Assembly (NCBI GenBank): GCA_900540495.1
Contig: UQGA01000001.1
Span: 124,001 to 188,000, forward strand
Length of the DNA stretch: 64,000 nt
Direction: 5' to 3'
Source of the DNA: an uncultured Eubacteriales bacterium
GTDB taxonomy: Bacteria; Bacillota; Clostridia; Christensenellales; CAG-138
Positions 43,428-51,140 of this stretch are shown piece by piece. The first letter of the stretch is position 1. Each line of letters starts with the position of its first letter. The position numbers and the translations under genes are program-made. Below the pieces are notes generated by a model. It searched no databases, was not told where the DNA came from, and saw only the letters and a list, made by a program, of their open reading frames with translations.

Positions 43428-44567
43428 ATGCGTCACGCTCGTATCATCCTGCTGCTTGCCGTCCTCACATGCCTTGCCTGCATCTGCGCATGCAGCGAAG
43501 CCGTAGATCCGGCAGCTGCAACGGAACAGGTGACGGTGCTTCTATCGTCCAGCCCGTCGCCGACGCCGAAACCGACCCCGGAACCGACGCCCGAACCGAC
43601 CCCGGAGCCCACGCCTGAACCGACGCCGACGCCGGAACCGACGCCGACGCCCGTGCCCGCCGTCGTGTTGTCGGACAAGACGTTTATCGTCACCTCTGCC
43701 GACCGGAACACGAAGGTAGCTCTTCTGTGCGAAAACTATAAGCAGCTTACCTTGCCCCTGCAGGTGGAGGTCCGGCTGGAGGACGGCACGGTTGTGGGCA
43801 GCGCAGAGGTCCGCCAGCGCGAAACCCGGCTGCAGTTCTGTCTCCCCGACGGGCTCGCCCCGCGGACGACGCTCTATCTTTGGCAGGACGGCGTAGACTA
43901 CGCGATCGATACGCTGGACATCGCCGTCACCGATCCGGATTATGAAGCGGTCGTCGGCAACTACACGCGCGACGACAAGATGATTGCGCTCACGTTTGAC
44001 TGTGCATACGGCGAGGCGCTAACCGACTTCCTGCTCGACACCCTGCGCGAATACGATATCCATGTGACCTTCTTTATGATCGGCACCTGGGTGGGCAACC
44101 ATGGCCCCTGGATCGAAACCATGATCGAAGACGGGCATGAGATCGGCAATCACACGATGAACCATCCCCGTTTTTCGGAATGCACTGCCGTCCAAATCAG
44201 AAAGCAGGTGGAGCAGGCAGGCGACCGGCTGCTGGAAAACCACAATTACACGACCCGGCTGCTGCGGCCGCCGTATGGGAGCCATACGAAAGTCTCCGAC
44301 GCGGTGGTTCGCTTCCTCGGTTATGAGGTGATCATGTGGGGGCTGACCTCCGGAGATGCCAATGCTGATGCGACTGCCCAGCAAATCACGCGTCGCGTGC
44401 TTGACAACGTCAAACCCGGCGATATCATCCTGTTCCACAACGCCGCGCCGCAAATGCGCGATTACCTCGTGCCCATTCTGGACGAATTGATCGCGCGCGG
44501 CTACACCTTCGGCACCGTGTCGGAGCTCATGGGCTGGACGGACGAAACAGAAACGCCGGCGTCCTGA
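43428..44567 (+). CDS. Polysaccharide deacetylase, probable lipoprotein
   Basis: A 379-residue secreted carbohydrate esterase 4 enzyme. A signal segment (IILLLAVLTCLACICAC) ends in a lipobox-like ICAC; residues about 45-75 are a Pro-Thr-Glu repeat linker. The NodB domain shows LTFDCAYGEAL (motif 1, with Cys in place of the second Asp, as in PdaA-like enzymes with TFDN), GNHTMNHP (metal-binding HxxxH), LLRPPYGSH and the late DIILFHNA. It likely deacetylates peptidoglycan or another wall glycan. CAGGAGG precedes the ATG. It sits between the two halves of the rmuC/tRNA duplication. Confidence 0.93.
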   Translation: MRHARIILLLAVLTCLACICACSEAVDPAAATEQVTVLLSSSPSPTPKPTPEPTPEPTPEPTPEPTPTPEPTPTPVPAVVLSDKTFIVTSADRNTKVALLCENYKQLTLPLQVEVRLEDGTVVGSAEVRQRETRLQFCLPDGLAPRTTLYLWQDGVDYAIDTLDIAVTDPDYEAVVGNYTRDDKMIALTFDCAYGEALTDFLLDTLREYDIHVTFFMIGTWVGNHGPWIETMIEDGHEIGNHTMNHPRFSECTAVQIRKQVEQAGDRLLENHNYTTRLLRPPYGSHTKVSDAVVRFLGYEVIMWGLTSGDANADATAQQITRRVLDNVKPGDIILFHNAAPQMRDYLVPILDELIARGYTFGTVSELMGWTDETETPAS

Positions 44568-44583
44568 ACACAGCGCGCCGATA

Positions 44584-44751
44584 GCGGCAGGAACTGACGG
44601 CCACGGTGCAGAACGCCGTCTCCTCGCTCGGCAACCTGCTCGACGCCTGCGACAGCGGTTCCACGGAGCGCGTACACGCGGCGGTGAGCGCGCTGACCGC
44701 GCAGATCAGGAAGGAGGCGCGCGACATCCGCGACAAGTATGTCGCCCCGCC
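44584..44751 (+). pseudogene. Scrambled rmuC remnant (two fused fragments)
   Basis: 44584-44640 matches rmuC 41904-41960, and 44641-44751 matches rmuC 42483-42593, with a few substitutions. The two pieces join at CAACCTGCTCG, an 11-base word present at both source sites (41952 and 42474), so 522 bases were lost between direct repeats. The fragment then joins at once to a copy of the tRNA promoter region (44752 onward, matching 43102 onward). Confidence 0.9.
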
Positions 44752-44777
44752 AGCGCGCAACGATTCCGATTTTTTGC

Positions 44778-44806
44778 TTGACAAGCCGGCGCTGCATTGT
44801 TAAAAT
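44778..44806 (+). promoter_or_regulatory. tRNA-Arg promoter
   Basis: TTGACA (44778-44783), 17 bases, TAAAAT (44801-44806), 14 bases before the tRNA. Confidence 0.9.
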
Positions 44807-44820
44807 AATCAGGTGCGAAT

Positions 44821-44896
44821 GCGCTTGTAGCTCAGTGGATAGAGTGCCCGGCTACGAACCGGTAGGTCGCAGGTTCGAATCCTGCCAGGCGCGCCA
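44821..44896 (+). tRNA. tRNA-Arg (anticodon ACG)
   Basis: A full cloverleaf with encoded CCA. Acceptor GCGCTTG pairs with CAGGCGC (one G-U), D-arm GCTC/GAGT, anticodon stem CCGG/CCGG around CTACGAA (anticodon ACG at 34-36, U33 present), T-arm GCAGG-TTCGAAT-CCTGC. After deamination of A34 it reads CGU, CGC and CGA. Own promoter and terminator. Confidence 0.97.
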
Positions 44897-44898
44897 AA

Positions 44899-44925
44899 AG
44901 CCCAATGCTTGCATTGGGCTTTTTC
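44899..44925 (+). terminator. tRNA-Arg terminator
   Basis: AGCCCAATGC (44899-44908) and GCATTGGGCT (44911-44920) followed by TTTTCTGTTT; intrinsic terminator directly after the CCA end. Confidence 0.92.
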
Positions 44926-44970
44926 TGTTTACATTGTTTGGAAAATCCATTGCAGAGGATGTGTGGCGGC

Positions 44971-45819
44971 ATGAAGTTCATCATTGCGGGGTCCGGCGGG
45001 TGCGTATGCACCCCCAAGCCGTTGTGTCAATGCAGGGTCTGTACGGAAGCGAGGCAAAGGGGTTACCCGTACAGGCGGTGCGGTTGCAGCCTGTATTTGG
45101 ACGACTGCGCCCTGCTCGTGGATACCCCGGAGGATATCGCCGTCGCGCTGAATAACGCCGGCATAAAAGCGGTGGACAACATCCTGTACAGCCATTGGGA
45201 CCCCGACCATACGCTCGGGATGCGAATCATGGAACAGCTTCGTCTGGAATGGCTTGATTATTATGACAACAAGGTGCCGGTAAACCCGATCCATGTGTAC
45301 GCGCTGGAACAGGTCCTGGCGGATGTCCGCCAAATCGGCGGCAAATATGGGTCCTTTTTGGATTACTACGCGCAGATGGGGCTGATAGATTGCCGGATCG
45401 TAAAGGACTCCATCGCCATCGGAGACGTTGAAATCACATTCGTCCCGGTGCGGCAGAAAAAACCCGTTTCCGTATTCGTCTTTGCGTCCAAGGGCAAAAA
45501 GCTGGTATACGCCCCGTGCGACTGCCGTCCTTTCCCGGCGGCCGGCGTCATGGAAAATGCCGATGTGCTGATCATAGGGAATACGGTTGTGGGCGACGTT
45601 CTGAAAAACGGAAGAATCATCGGCCCGGATCATCCCCTCAGGAAAGAACTGCATACGGTAAGCGATGTTCTGGAGATTGCCGACAGGCTGCACATCAAAA
45701 AGACCGTTATCACACATATCGAGGAGGACTGGGGCAAATCCTTTTCCGACTATCTGTCGCTGGAAAAATCATATCAAAACTTGAATTTTGCCTACGACGG
45801 GATGGTCGTCGAGCTTTAG
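44971..45819 (+). CDS. MBL-fold hydrolase, PhnP-like
   Basis: A 282-residue metallo-beta-lactamase-fold protein. The N-terminus SGGCVCTPKPLCQCRVCTEA resembles the extra structural zinc site of PhnP-type phosphodiesterases (CxCxxC). The metal motif reads SHWDPDHTLG, so the canonical HxHxDH has Asp in place of the second His; further ligands are in YAPCDCRPF and the late VITHIEED. The ATG at 44971 begins MKFIIAGSGG; ATG 44959 is also possible. It probably cleaves a phosphodiester or cyclic phosphate, by family. Its transcription may rely on readthrough or an unseen promoter after the tRNA terminator. Confidence 0.8.
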   Translation: MKFIIAGSGGCVCTPKPLCQCRVCTEARQRGYPYRRCGCSLYLDDCALLVDTPEDIAVALNNAGIKAVDNILYSHWDPDHTLGMRIMEQLRLEWLDYYDNKVPVNPIHVYALEQVLADVRQIGGKYGSFLDYYAQMGLIDCRIVKDSIAIGDVEITFVPVRQKKPVSVFVFASKGKKLVYAPCDCRPFPAAGVMENADVLIIGNTVVGDVLKNGRIIGPDHPLRKELHTVSDVLEIADRLHIKKTVITHIEEDWGKSFSDYLSLEKSYQNLNFAYDGMVVEL

Positions 45820-46125
45820 CGGGGGATCTTGCAGCGCAAACACCGTTGAAATCGGGAAGGGAGCCCCGCGGCGGAAAGCCGCTCTCCGGGAGCGGGGCAT
45901 ACGCGCAGCGATCTCGCCATGCGCGCCTGCGCCGCCCGGAACGGCGGGCAGGAGCGGGGAGCGGGACATGCGTCGGCACGGGGTCGGTTTCTGAGAGATC
46001 AGCGGGCGCGCCCGCATCTGTCGGCGTGTGCAAAGCCGGCAGGAAATTGTTGTAGACAAACGGGTCGTTCATTGGTACAATAGCAGGCGATCCCACACAA
46101 CGATAAAGGAGAGTGATGATCCTAC
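45820..46125. other. 306-bp intergenic region before the CorC-like gene
   Basis: Contains a GC-rich nested hairpin (GCCCCGC 45863-45869 with GCGGGGC 45892-45898) without a U-run after the MBL gene, then a featureless GC-rich stretch and the CorC promoter. A minus-strand open frame here lacks a start signal and family resemblance. Confidence 0.45.
46053..46081 (+). promoter_or_regulatory. Promoter of the CorC-like gene
   Basis: TAGACA (46053-46058), 17 bases, TACAAT (46076-46081), 45 bases before the ATG. Confidence 0.7.
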
Positions 46126-47367
46126 ATGGATGGCGACAGTTTACCTTCCCTTCTGACTATTGTGATTTTTGTCGCACTATCGGCTTATTTTTCCGCGACG
46201 GAAACCGCTTTCTCATCTCTAAATCGGGTCCGACTGAAGAATCTCGCAAAAAACGGAAACCGGCGCGCCGCGCTCGTGCTGCAGCTCTCCGATGATTACG
46301 ACAAGCTGCTGTCCACGATCCTCGTGGGCAACAACATCGTCAACATCGCCACGGCGGCGGTGGGTACCGCGCTGTTTATTCGCCTCTATGGCGACATTGG
46401 AGCGACGATCTCCACCATCGTGGTGACCATCGTCGTGCTGATCTTCGGCGAAATTTCGCCCAAGAGCCTCGCCAAGGAATCGCCGGAGCGGTTCGCCATG
46501 TTCGCGGCACCGCTGCTCAGGCTGTTGCTTATCGTGCTCACGCCGGTCAACTTCCTGTTCTCACTGTGGAAAAAGCTGTTGAAAAAGGCGTTCCATACCA
46601 AAGACGAACCCGGCATGACGGAAGAGGAGCTGCTCACCATTGTGGAGGAAGCCGAGCAGGACGGCGCCATCAATGAAGAGGACAGCGAACTGATCCACAG
46701 CGTGATCGACTTCAACGACCTCAAGGTAAACGACGTCCTGACGCCACGGGTGGACATCGTTGGCGTCGCGCTCGACGACGGGCAGGACAGAATCGCCCGG
46801 ACCTTCCTGCAATCCGGCTATTCCCGCCTGCCGGTCTACCGGGAAACCGTCGACCGGATCGTCGGCGTCCTGAACGAAAAGGACTTCTTCAACGGCTTGA
46901 TGGGGGAAGGCCGCGTCGATGTGGAGGCGCTCATGCAGCCGCCGCTGTTCGTCCCGCCGTCGGCGCGCATCAGCAACGTGCTGCGGCTTTTGCAGCGCAA
47001 GAAGACGCATCTTGCCGTGGTGCCCGACGAATACGGCGGTACGTTCGGCATCGTCACGATGGAGGATATTCTCGAAGAGCTGGTGGGCGAGATCTGGGAC
47101 GAACACGATGACATCGTTGAGGATATCGTCCAAACCGGCGTGGATACCTGGCAGGTCAACGGGCTTGCCGAGCTGGATAAGCTGTTCGGCCGCCTCGGAA
47201 TGGAGCGCGACGATACGGAAGCCGTCACGGTCGGCGGCTGGATCATGGAGCGATTGGGCCGCATCCCGCAGACGGGCGACGGCTTTGCCTGCGGCAGGCT
47301 TCATGTCACGGTGGACCGGACCCACGAGCGCCGCGTGACGCAGGCCACCGTGCGCATCCTCCCCTGA
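46126..47367 (+). CDS. CNNM/CorC-family (hemolysin C-like) membrane protein
   Basis: A 413-residue protein: an N-terminal CNNM/DUF21 membrane domain of about four helices (FVALSAYFSATETAFSSLNRVRLK; ILVGNNIVNIATAAVGTAL; FGEISPKSLAKESPERF, listed in pieces), a CBS pair around 200-320 (VLTPRVDIVGV; GYSRLPVYRETVDRIVGVLNEKDF; VVPDEYGGTFGIVTMEDILEELVGEI) and a C-terminal CorC_HlyC domain. Relatives export Mg2+ coupled to Na+. The only ribosome site (AAAGGAG) is unusually far, about 14 bases, from the ATG. Confidence 0.93.
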   Translation: MDGDSLPSLLTIVIFVALSAYFSATETAFSSLNRVRLKNLAKNGNRRAALVLQLSDDYDKLLSTILVGNNIVNIATAAVGTALFIRLYGDIGATISTIVVTIVVLIFGEISPKSLAKESPERFAMFAAPLLRLLLIVLTPVNFLFSLWKKLLKKAFHTKDEPGMTEEELLTIVEEAEQDGAINEEDSELIHSVIDFNDLKVNDVLTPRVDIVGVALDDGQDRIARTFLQSGYSRLPVYRETVDRIVGVLNEKDFFNGLMGEGRVDVEALMQPPLFVPPSARISNVLRLLQRKKTHLAVVPDEYGGTFGIVTMEDILEELVGEIWDEHDDIVEDIVQTGVDTWQVNGLAELDKLFGRLGMERDDTEAVTVGGWIMERLGRIPQTGDGFACGRLHVTVDRTHERRVTQATVRILP

Positions 47368-47378
47368 CGCGGCGGAGC

Positions 47379-47412
47379 AAAAAAACGGCGCCGGGAATCG
47401 CTTCCCGGCGCC
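47379..47412 (-). terminator. Terminator of the pepP-efp-CD1247 genes
   Basis: GGCGCCGGGAA (47387-47397) and TTCCCGGCGCC (47402-47412), 11-bp stem with 4-base loop; the minus-strand tail has seven T in a row. It also lies just after the convergent CorC gene. Confidence 0.9.
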
Positions 47413-47429
47413 GCCGCTTATCGAACGGT

Positions 47430-47828
47430 TCAGTCCTCGTCCTCTGTCTCGTCCTCGTCTGCACAGCACAGGTCGATTTCGACCGGCTCGTTGCAATGCG
47501 GGCAGATAAGGCCATCCTCGGAATCGAGCATATCCTCGTCAAAGTAGATCGTCTCGCCGCACGACGGGCAGATGACCTCCATGAAATCATCGGCGGAGGG
47601 GCCCTCGTCAAAGAGCACGCCGTTCACTTCCTCAAGCTCCTCATACAGCTCGTCCACGCAGTCGGACAGGTCGTCCAACGACTCGCCCTGCTCCTCCAAC
47701 TCTTCGGAGATGGCGCCCAGCGCGTCGATGATGCCGCGCAGGAGCTTGCCCTGCTTATCCTCCTCGGTGACGCCCAGCCCATCGGCCAGGCCGTCCAGAT
47801 AGGCGACCTTTTCTGAGATATAGCTCAT
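47430..47828 (-). CDS. CD1247-type acidic zinc-ribbon protein
   Basis: A 132-residue, very acidic protein. The N-terminal helical part (ISEKVAYLDGLADGLGVTEEDKQGKLLRGIIDAL) is the CD1247 N-terminal domain common in Clostridia; the C-terminus has a zinc ribbon with ICPSCGE and ICPHCNE, ending in a run of Asp and Glu. The function is unknown. It follows efp by 39 bases and shares its transcript. AAGGAGGAT precedes the ATG. Confidence 0.88.
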   Translation of the reverse strand: MSYISEKVAYLDGLADGLGVTEEDKQGKLLRGIIDALGAISEELEEQGESLDDLSDCVDELYEELEEVNGVLFDEGPSADDFMEVICPSCGETIYFDEDMLDSEDGLICPHCNEPVEIDLCCADEDETEDED

Positions 47829-47867
47829 ATCGGGATCCTCCTTGCTAAATTGCTCTGAAAAGCGGCG

Positions 47868-48425
47868 TTAGACGCGCTCCATATATTCGCCGGTACGGGT
47901 GTCCACACGGATGCGGTCGCCCTCGTTGACGAACAGCGGGACGTTGATCTTGTACCCGGTTTCCAGCTCTGCCGGCTTGGTGGTGCCGGTGGCGGTATCG
48001 CCGCGCACGCCGGGTTCGGTGTGCGTGACCGTGAGCTCCACAAAGTTCGGCGCCTCGACGGAGAACGGCGCGCCCTTAAAGAAGCGGACCTTGACGTTCT
48101 CGTTCTCCACGATGAAGTCGATGGCGTCCTCCACCTGATCGTGATTGAGCGGGATCTGCTCGTACGTTTCCACATCCATGAAATAGTACAGCTGGCCGTC
48201 GTTATAGAGGTACTGCATCTCCCTCGTCTCGATGTGGGCGTTGGGATACTTGTCCGTCGGGCTGAACGTGCGCTCGAGCACTGCGCCCGTCATCACGTTC
48301 TTGAGGCGGGTGCGCACGAACGCCGCGCCCTTGCCCGGCTTCACGTGCTGAAAGTCCGCGATGGACCACACCTGCCCGTCGATCTCAACGGTCATGCCCT
48401 TGCGAAAATCGCCTGCCATAATCAT
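47868..48425 (-). CDS. efp: Translation elongation factor P
   Basis: A 185-residue, three-domain beta-barrel protein that rescues ribosomes stalled on polyproline. The tip loop [17 protein letters not shown] carries the conserved lysine (K32), and [12 protein letters not shown] and [20 protein letters not shown] are family stretches; the end is [16 protein letters not shown] precedes ATG 48425. Several proteins in this window have Pro-rich linkers (the deacetylase, the SleB-like protein and the thioredoxin), which would need it. Confidence 0.98.
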   Translation of the reverse strand: MIMAGDFRKGMTVEIDGQVWSIADFQHVKPGKGAAFVRTRLKNVMTGAVLERTFSPTDKYPNAHIETREMQYLYNDGQLYYFMDVETYEQIPLNHDQVEDAIDFIVENENVKVRFFKGAPFSVEAPNFVELTVTHTEPGVRGDTATGTTKPAELETGYKINVPLFVNEGDRIRVDTRTGEYMERV

Positions 48426-48457
48426 AGTTCTGGATCCTCCCCATCATTGTTTGCTTG

Positions 48458-49525
48458 TCAGGAAACCATCAGCAGCTCCTTGGGGGAACTGACAAGATCG
48501 ATATACCCGCTTTCCGTAACCACGCAGCAGTCCTCGATGCGGACGCCGCAAAGCCCTTCCACATAGATGCCCGGCTCGATCGTGATGGTCATGCCGGGAG
48601 CGAACACCGTCTCCGAACGCACGGAAGCGCGTGGCTCCTCGTGGATCTCGAGACCAAACCCATGGCCCAGACTGTGTCCAAAGCACGCTCCATAGCCCCG
48701 GGCCGTGATATAATCCCGTGCAACGGCGTCCAGCGCACGGCCCGTCACGCCCGCACGCAGCGCGGCAAGCGCACGCTCATGCGCCTCCAGCACGATGTCA
48801 TAGATGCGGCGGCACTCGTCGCTCGCATGGCCGACGGCAAACGTGCGCGTCATATCGGAATGATAGCCATCCGCCATGCAGCCGAAGTCCAGCACCACCA
48901 GATCCCCCGCCTGCAGGCGGCGGTCGGATGGCACGGCATGGCACATGGCCCCGTTGGGGCCGGACCCCACGATCGGATCAAACGACGGCCCCTCGCTGCC
49001 GAGCTTTGCCCCGATGTAGTTGAGCTCGGCCACCACCTCGCGCTCCGTCATGCCGGCATGGACGCGGGGCAGCAGCTCCGCAAACGAGCGGTCGGCAAGC
49101 TGCTGGGCCCGGCGCAGGCTCTCGATCTCGGCCGGGGACTTGACCATGCGCAGGGTCGAGAGCGGCCGTTGGAACGGGACAAGCGCAACGGGCAGCGCCG
49201 CGAGCCGCTCGCGTCCGGCCACCGTCATCACATCCGCCTCAAAACCGCAGCGGCGGCAGCCATCGCGCAACAGGACGGCGCCCAGCTCGTCCGCAAGGCC
49301 GGCCGGGTCGCACTCGATGATCTCATATCCGCTCGTCTGCTCGCCGGCCTGGATCGTATATCGGAAGTCGGTGAACAGGCAGCAGGATCGCCCCGTGATG
49401 AGCAACGTGGCGTCCGCGCTGGTAAAGCCGGAAAAGTAGCGGATGCTCGCCAGACCGCTGACCAGCGCGCAATCCAACCCGTCCTGCGCCAGCGAAGCCC
49501 GCAACCGCTCGATCCGATCCTTCAT
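48458..49525 (-). CDS. Xaa-Pro peptidase, M24 family
   Basis: A 355-residue aminopeptidase P/prolidase-type metallopeptidase. The C-terminal pita-bread fold carries the five metal ligands: two Asp in VVLDFGCMADGYHSDMTRTF, His in GHGFGLEIHEEP, Glu in ITIEPGIY and Glu in GVRIEDCCVV. The N-terminal creatinase-like domain is normal. It is 32 bases upstream of efp, the usual Firmicutes order. GGAGGTT precedes the ATG. Confidence 0.95.
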   Translation of the reverse strand: MKDRIERLRASLAQDGLDCALVSGLASIRYFSGFTSADATLLITGRSCCLFTDFRYTIQAGEQTSGYEIIECDPAGLADELGAVLLRDGCRRCGFEADVMTVAGRERLAALPVALVPFQRPLSTLRMVKSPAEIESLRRAQQLADRSFAELLPRVHAGMTEREVVAELNYIGAKLGSEGPSFDPIVGSGPNGAMCHAVPSDRRLQAGDLVVLDFGCMADGYHSDMTRTFAVGHASDECRRIYDIVLEAHERALAALRAGVTGRALDAVARDYITARGYGACFGHSLGHGFGLEIHEEPRASVRSETVFAPGMTITIEPGIYVEGLCGVRIEDCCVVTESGYIDLVSSPKELLMVS

Positions 49526-49551
49526 AGCACGGCAACCTCCATAACTTGTTT

Positions 49552-49580
49552 ATTGTACCATACAAAGGCGGCGACAACAA
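49552..49580 (-). promoter_or_regulatory. Promoter of the peptidase-efp-CD1247 genes
   Basis: Minus strand TTGTTG (49575-49580), 17 bases, TACAAT (49552-49557). Confidence 0.65.
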
Positions 49581-49588
49581 GCCCCGCA

Positions 49589-51079
49589 CTATAATTTGTG
49601 ATATAGCAGGTTTTTCGCCTCATACTGCGGCTCGCAGGTAAAGTTGATGCCGAGCCGGCGGTACGTCGCGCTGTCCACGCGGGAGAGGAGGACGCTGGAG
49701 TGCGCCTCCGCGTCCCGCAACTTGTCCAACTGCTTCATCGCATGCGCGGCGGTGGGGTTGGTGGCCGCACAGATGGAGAGCGCAATGAGGATTTCGTCGC
49801 TGTGCAGACGCGGATTCCGGCTGCCGAGATGGCGGGTCTTGAGCCGCTGGATGGGCTCGATTACGATGGGCGAGATGAGGTCGATCGCATCGTGGATGCC
49901 GCCCAGCGTCTTGAGCGCATTGAGCAGCGCGGCGGCGGACGCGCCGAGAAGTTCCGTGGTCCTGCCCGTGACGATCGTCCCGTCCGACAGTTCGATGGCC
50001 ATGGCAGGCAACCCCGTCTCTTCCGCGCGCGCAAGCGCGCGCGCGACGACCGGCCGGTCCTCCGGCGAGGCGCCGCAACGGTTCATGATATATTCCGATC
50101 GGATCTCCTGATCCGGCGGCAACAGCCCGCGCTTGCACCCGCACAGCGCCGCATAGTACCGGCGGATGATCTCCTGCCGGGCGGCGGCGCACACCGCCTC
50201 GTCGTCGAAGATGCAGTAGCCCGCCATGTTCACGCCCATATCCGTCGGCGACCGATACGGGGATGCGCCGGAGATGCGTTCAAAGATGGCGTTGAGCACC
50301 GGGAAGGATTCCACGTCGCGGTTATAGTTGACCGTCGTCACGCCGTAGGCCTCGAGATGAAACGGATCGATCATGTTCACATCATCAAGATCGGTCGTGG
50401 CGGCCTCATAGGCCAGATTGACCGGATGCCTCAACGGCAGGTTCCAAATGGGGAACGTCTCAAACTTGGCGTACCCGGCCTTGACGCCGCGCCGGTTTTC
50501 GTGATACAGCTGCGACAGGCACACGGCAAGCTTGCCGCTGCCAGGCCCCGGCGCCGTGACAACCACGAGCGGCCGCGTCGTTTCGATATAATCGTTCTTG
50601 CCAAACCCCTCGTCGCTCACGATCAGGGGCACGTTGGCAGGGTACCCGGCGATGGGATAATGCCGGTAGACGCGCACGCCAAGGCCCGTGAGCCGGTCGG
50701 CAAAGGCGTCCGCCCCCGCCTGCCCGCCGTAGCGCGTGATGACGACGCCTCCGACGAGCAGCCCCTGCTGACGGAACGCGTCGATCAGGCGGAGCACCTC
50801 GGCGTCGTACGCAATGTCGAGGTCGCCGCGCACCTTGTTGCGCTCGATGTCGCCGGCATGGATGGCGAGGATGATCTCCGCGTCGTCGCGCAACGTCCGA
50901 AGCATATTGATCTTGCTGTCCGGCAGGAAGCCGGGCAACACCCGCGCCGCGTGGTAATCGTCGAATAGCTTGCCGCCAAATTCCAGATAGAGCTTGTCCC
51001 CAAACTGCGCAATGCGTTCCCGAATCCGCTCGGACTGCATGCGGACATACTTGTCATTGTCAAAACCAATCCGCTTCAT
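49589..51079 (-). CDS. DUF1846 protein, apparently read from a leaderless mRNA
   Basis: A 496-residue protein of the DUF1846 family, conserved in Firmicutes, of unsettled function. The N-terminus MKRIGFDNDKYVRMQSERI is the family's usual beginning, which fixes the start at 51079. APGPGSGKLAVCLSQLYHE looks like a nucleotide-binding P-loop variant, and HLGSRNPRLHSDEILIALSI is another conserved stretch. No ribosome-binding site precedes the ATG; instead a near-consensus -10 box ends 6 bases upstream, so transcription should begin at or within a base of the A of the ATG. Confidence 0.88.
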   Translation of the reverse strand: MKRIGFDNDKYVRMQSERIRERIAQFGDKLYLEFGGKLFDDYHAARVLPGFLPDSKINMLRTLRDDAEIILAIHAGDIERNKVRGDLDIAYDAEVLRLIDAFRQQGLLVGGVVITRYGGQAGADAFADRLTGLGVRVYRHYPIAGYPANVPLIVSDEGFGKNDYIETTRPLVVVTAPGPGSGKLAVCLSQLYHENRRGVKAGYAKFETFPIWNLPLRHPVNLAYEAATTDLDDVNMIDPFHLEAYGVTTVNYNRDVESFPVLNAIFERISGASPYRSPTDMGVNMAGYCIFDDEAVCAAARQEIIRRYYAALCGCKRGLLPPDQEIRSEYIMNRCGASPEDRPVVARALARAEETGLPAMAIELSDGTIVTGRTTELLGASAAALLNALKTLGGIHDAIDLISPIVIEPIQRLKTRHLGSRNPRLHSDEILIALSICAATNPTAAHAMKQLDKLRDAEAHSSVLLSRVDSATYRRLGINFTCEPQYEAKNLLYHKL

Positions 51080-51085
51080 GCGAAA

Positions 51086-51115
51086 AGTATAGCATTTTGC
51101 CGCACCCATTGGCAA
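51086..51115 (-). promoter_or_regulatory. Leaderless-type promoter of the DUF1846 gene
   Basis: Minus strand TTGCCA (51110-51115), 18 bases, TATACT (51086-51091), then 6 bases, then ATG (51077-51079). Confidence 0.8.
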
Positions 51116-51140
51116 GACGCAGTCGGACGCAATTTTTGCG

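Larger units (their letters stand above)
44752..44896 (+). repeat. Second copy of the promoter-tRNA segment (first copy 43102-43244)
   Basis: About 145 bases aligned with 43102-43244, roughly 90 percent identical by eye, with a small length change in the T-run before the -35 box. The pair is a direct repeat bracketing the deacetylase gene. Confidence 0.9.

Noticed and set aside
43102..44896. Genomic island or integrase insertion at the tRNA-Arg gene
   Set aside because: There is a repeat of the whole tRNA with its promoter, but no integrase, no short attachment core and a fragment of the neighbouring rmuC gene is included, which fits a local duplication better.
45710..46096. 128-residue minus-strand frame between the MBL and CorC genes
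   Set aside because: It overlaps the 3' end of the MBL gene, has no ribosome site and is proline/arginine-rich.
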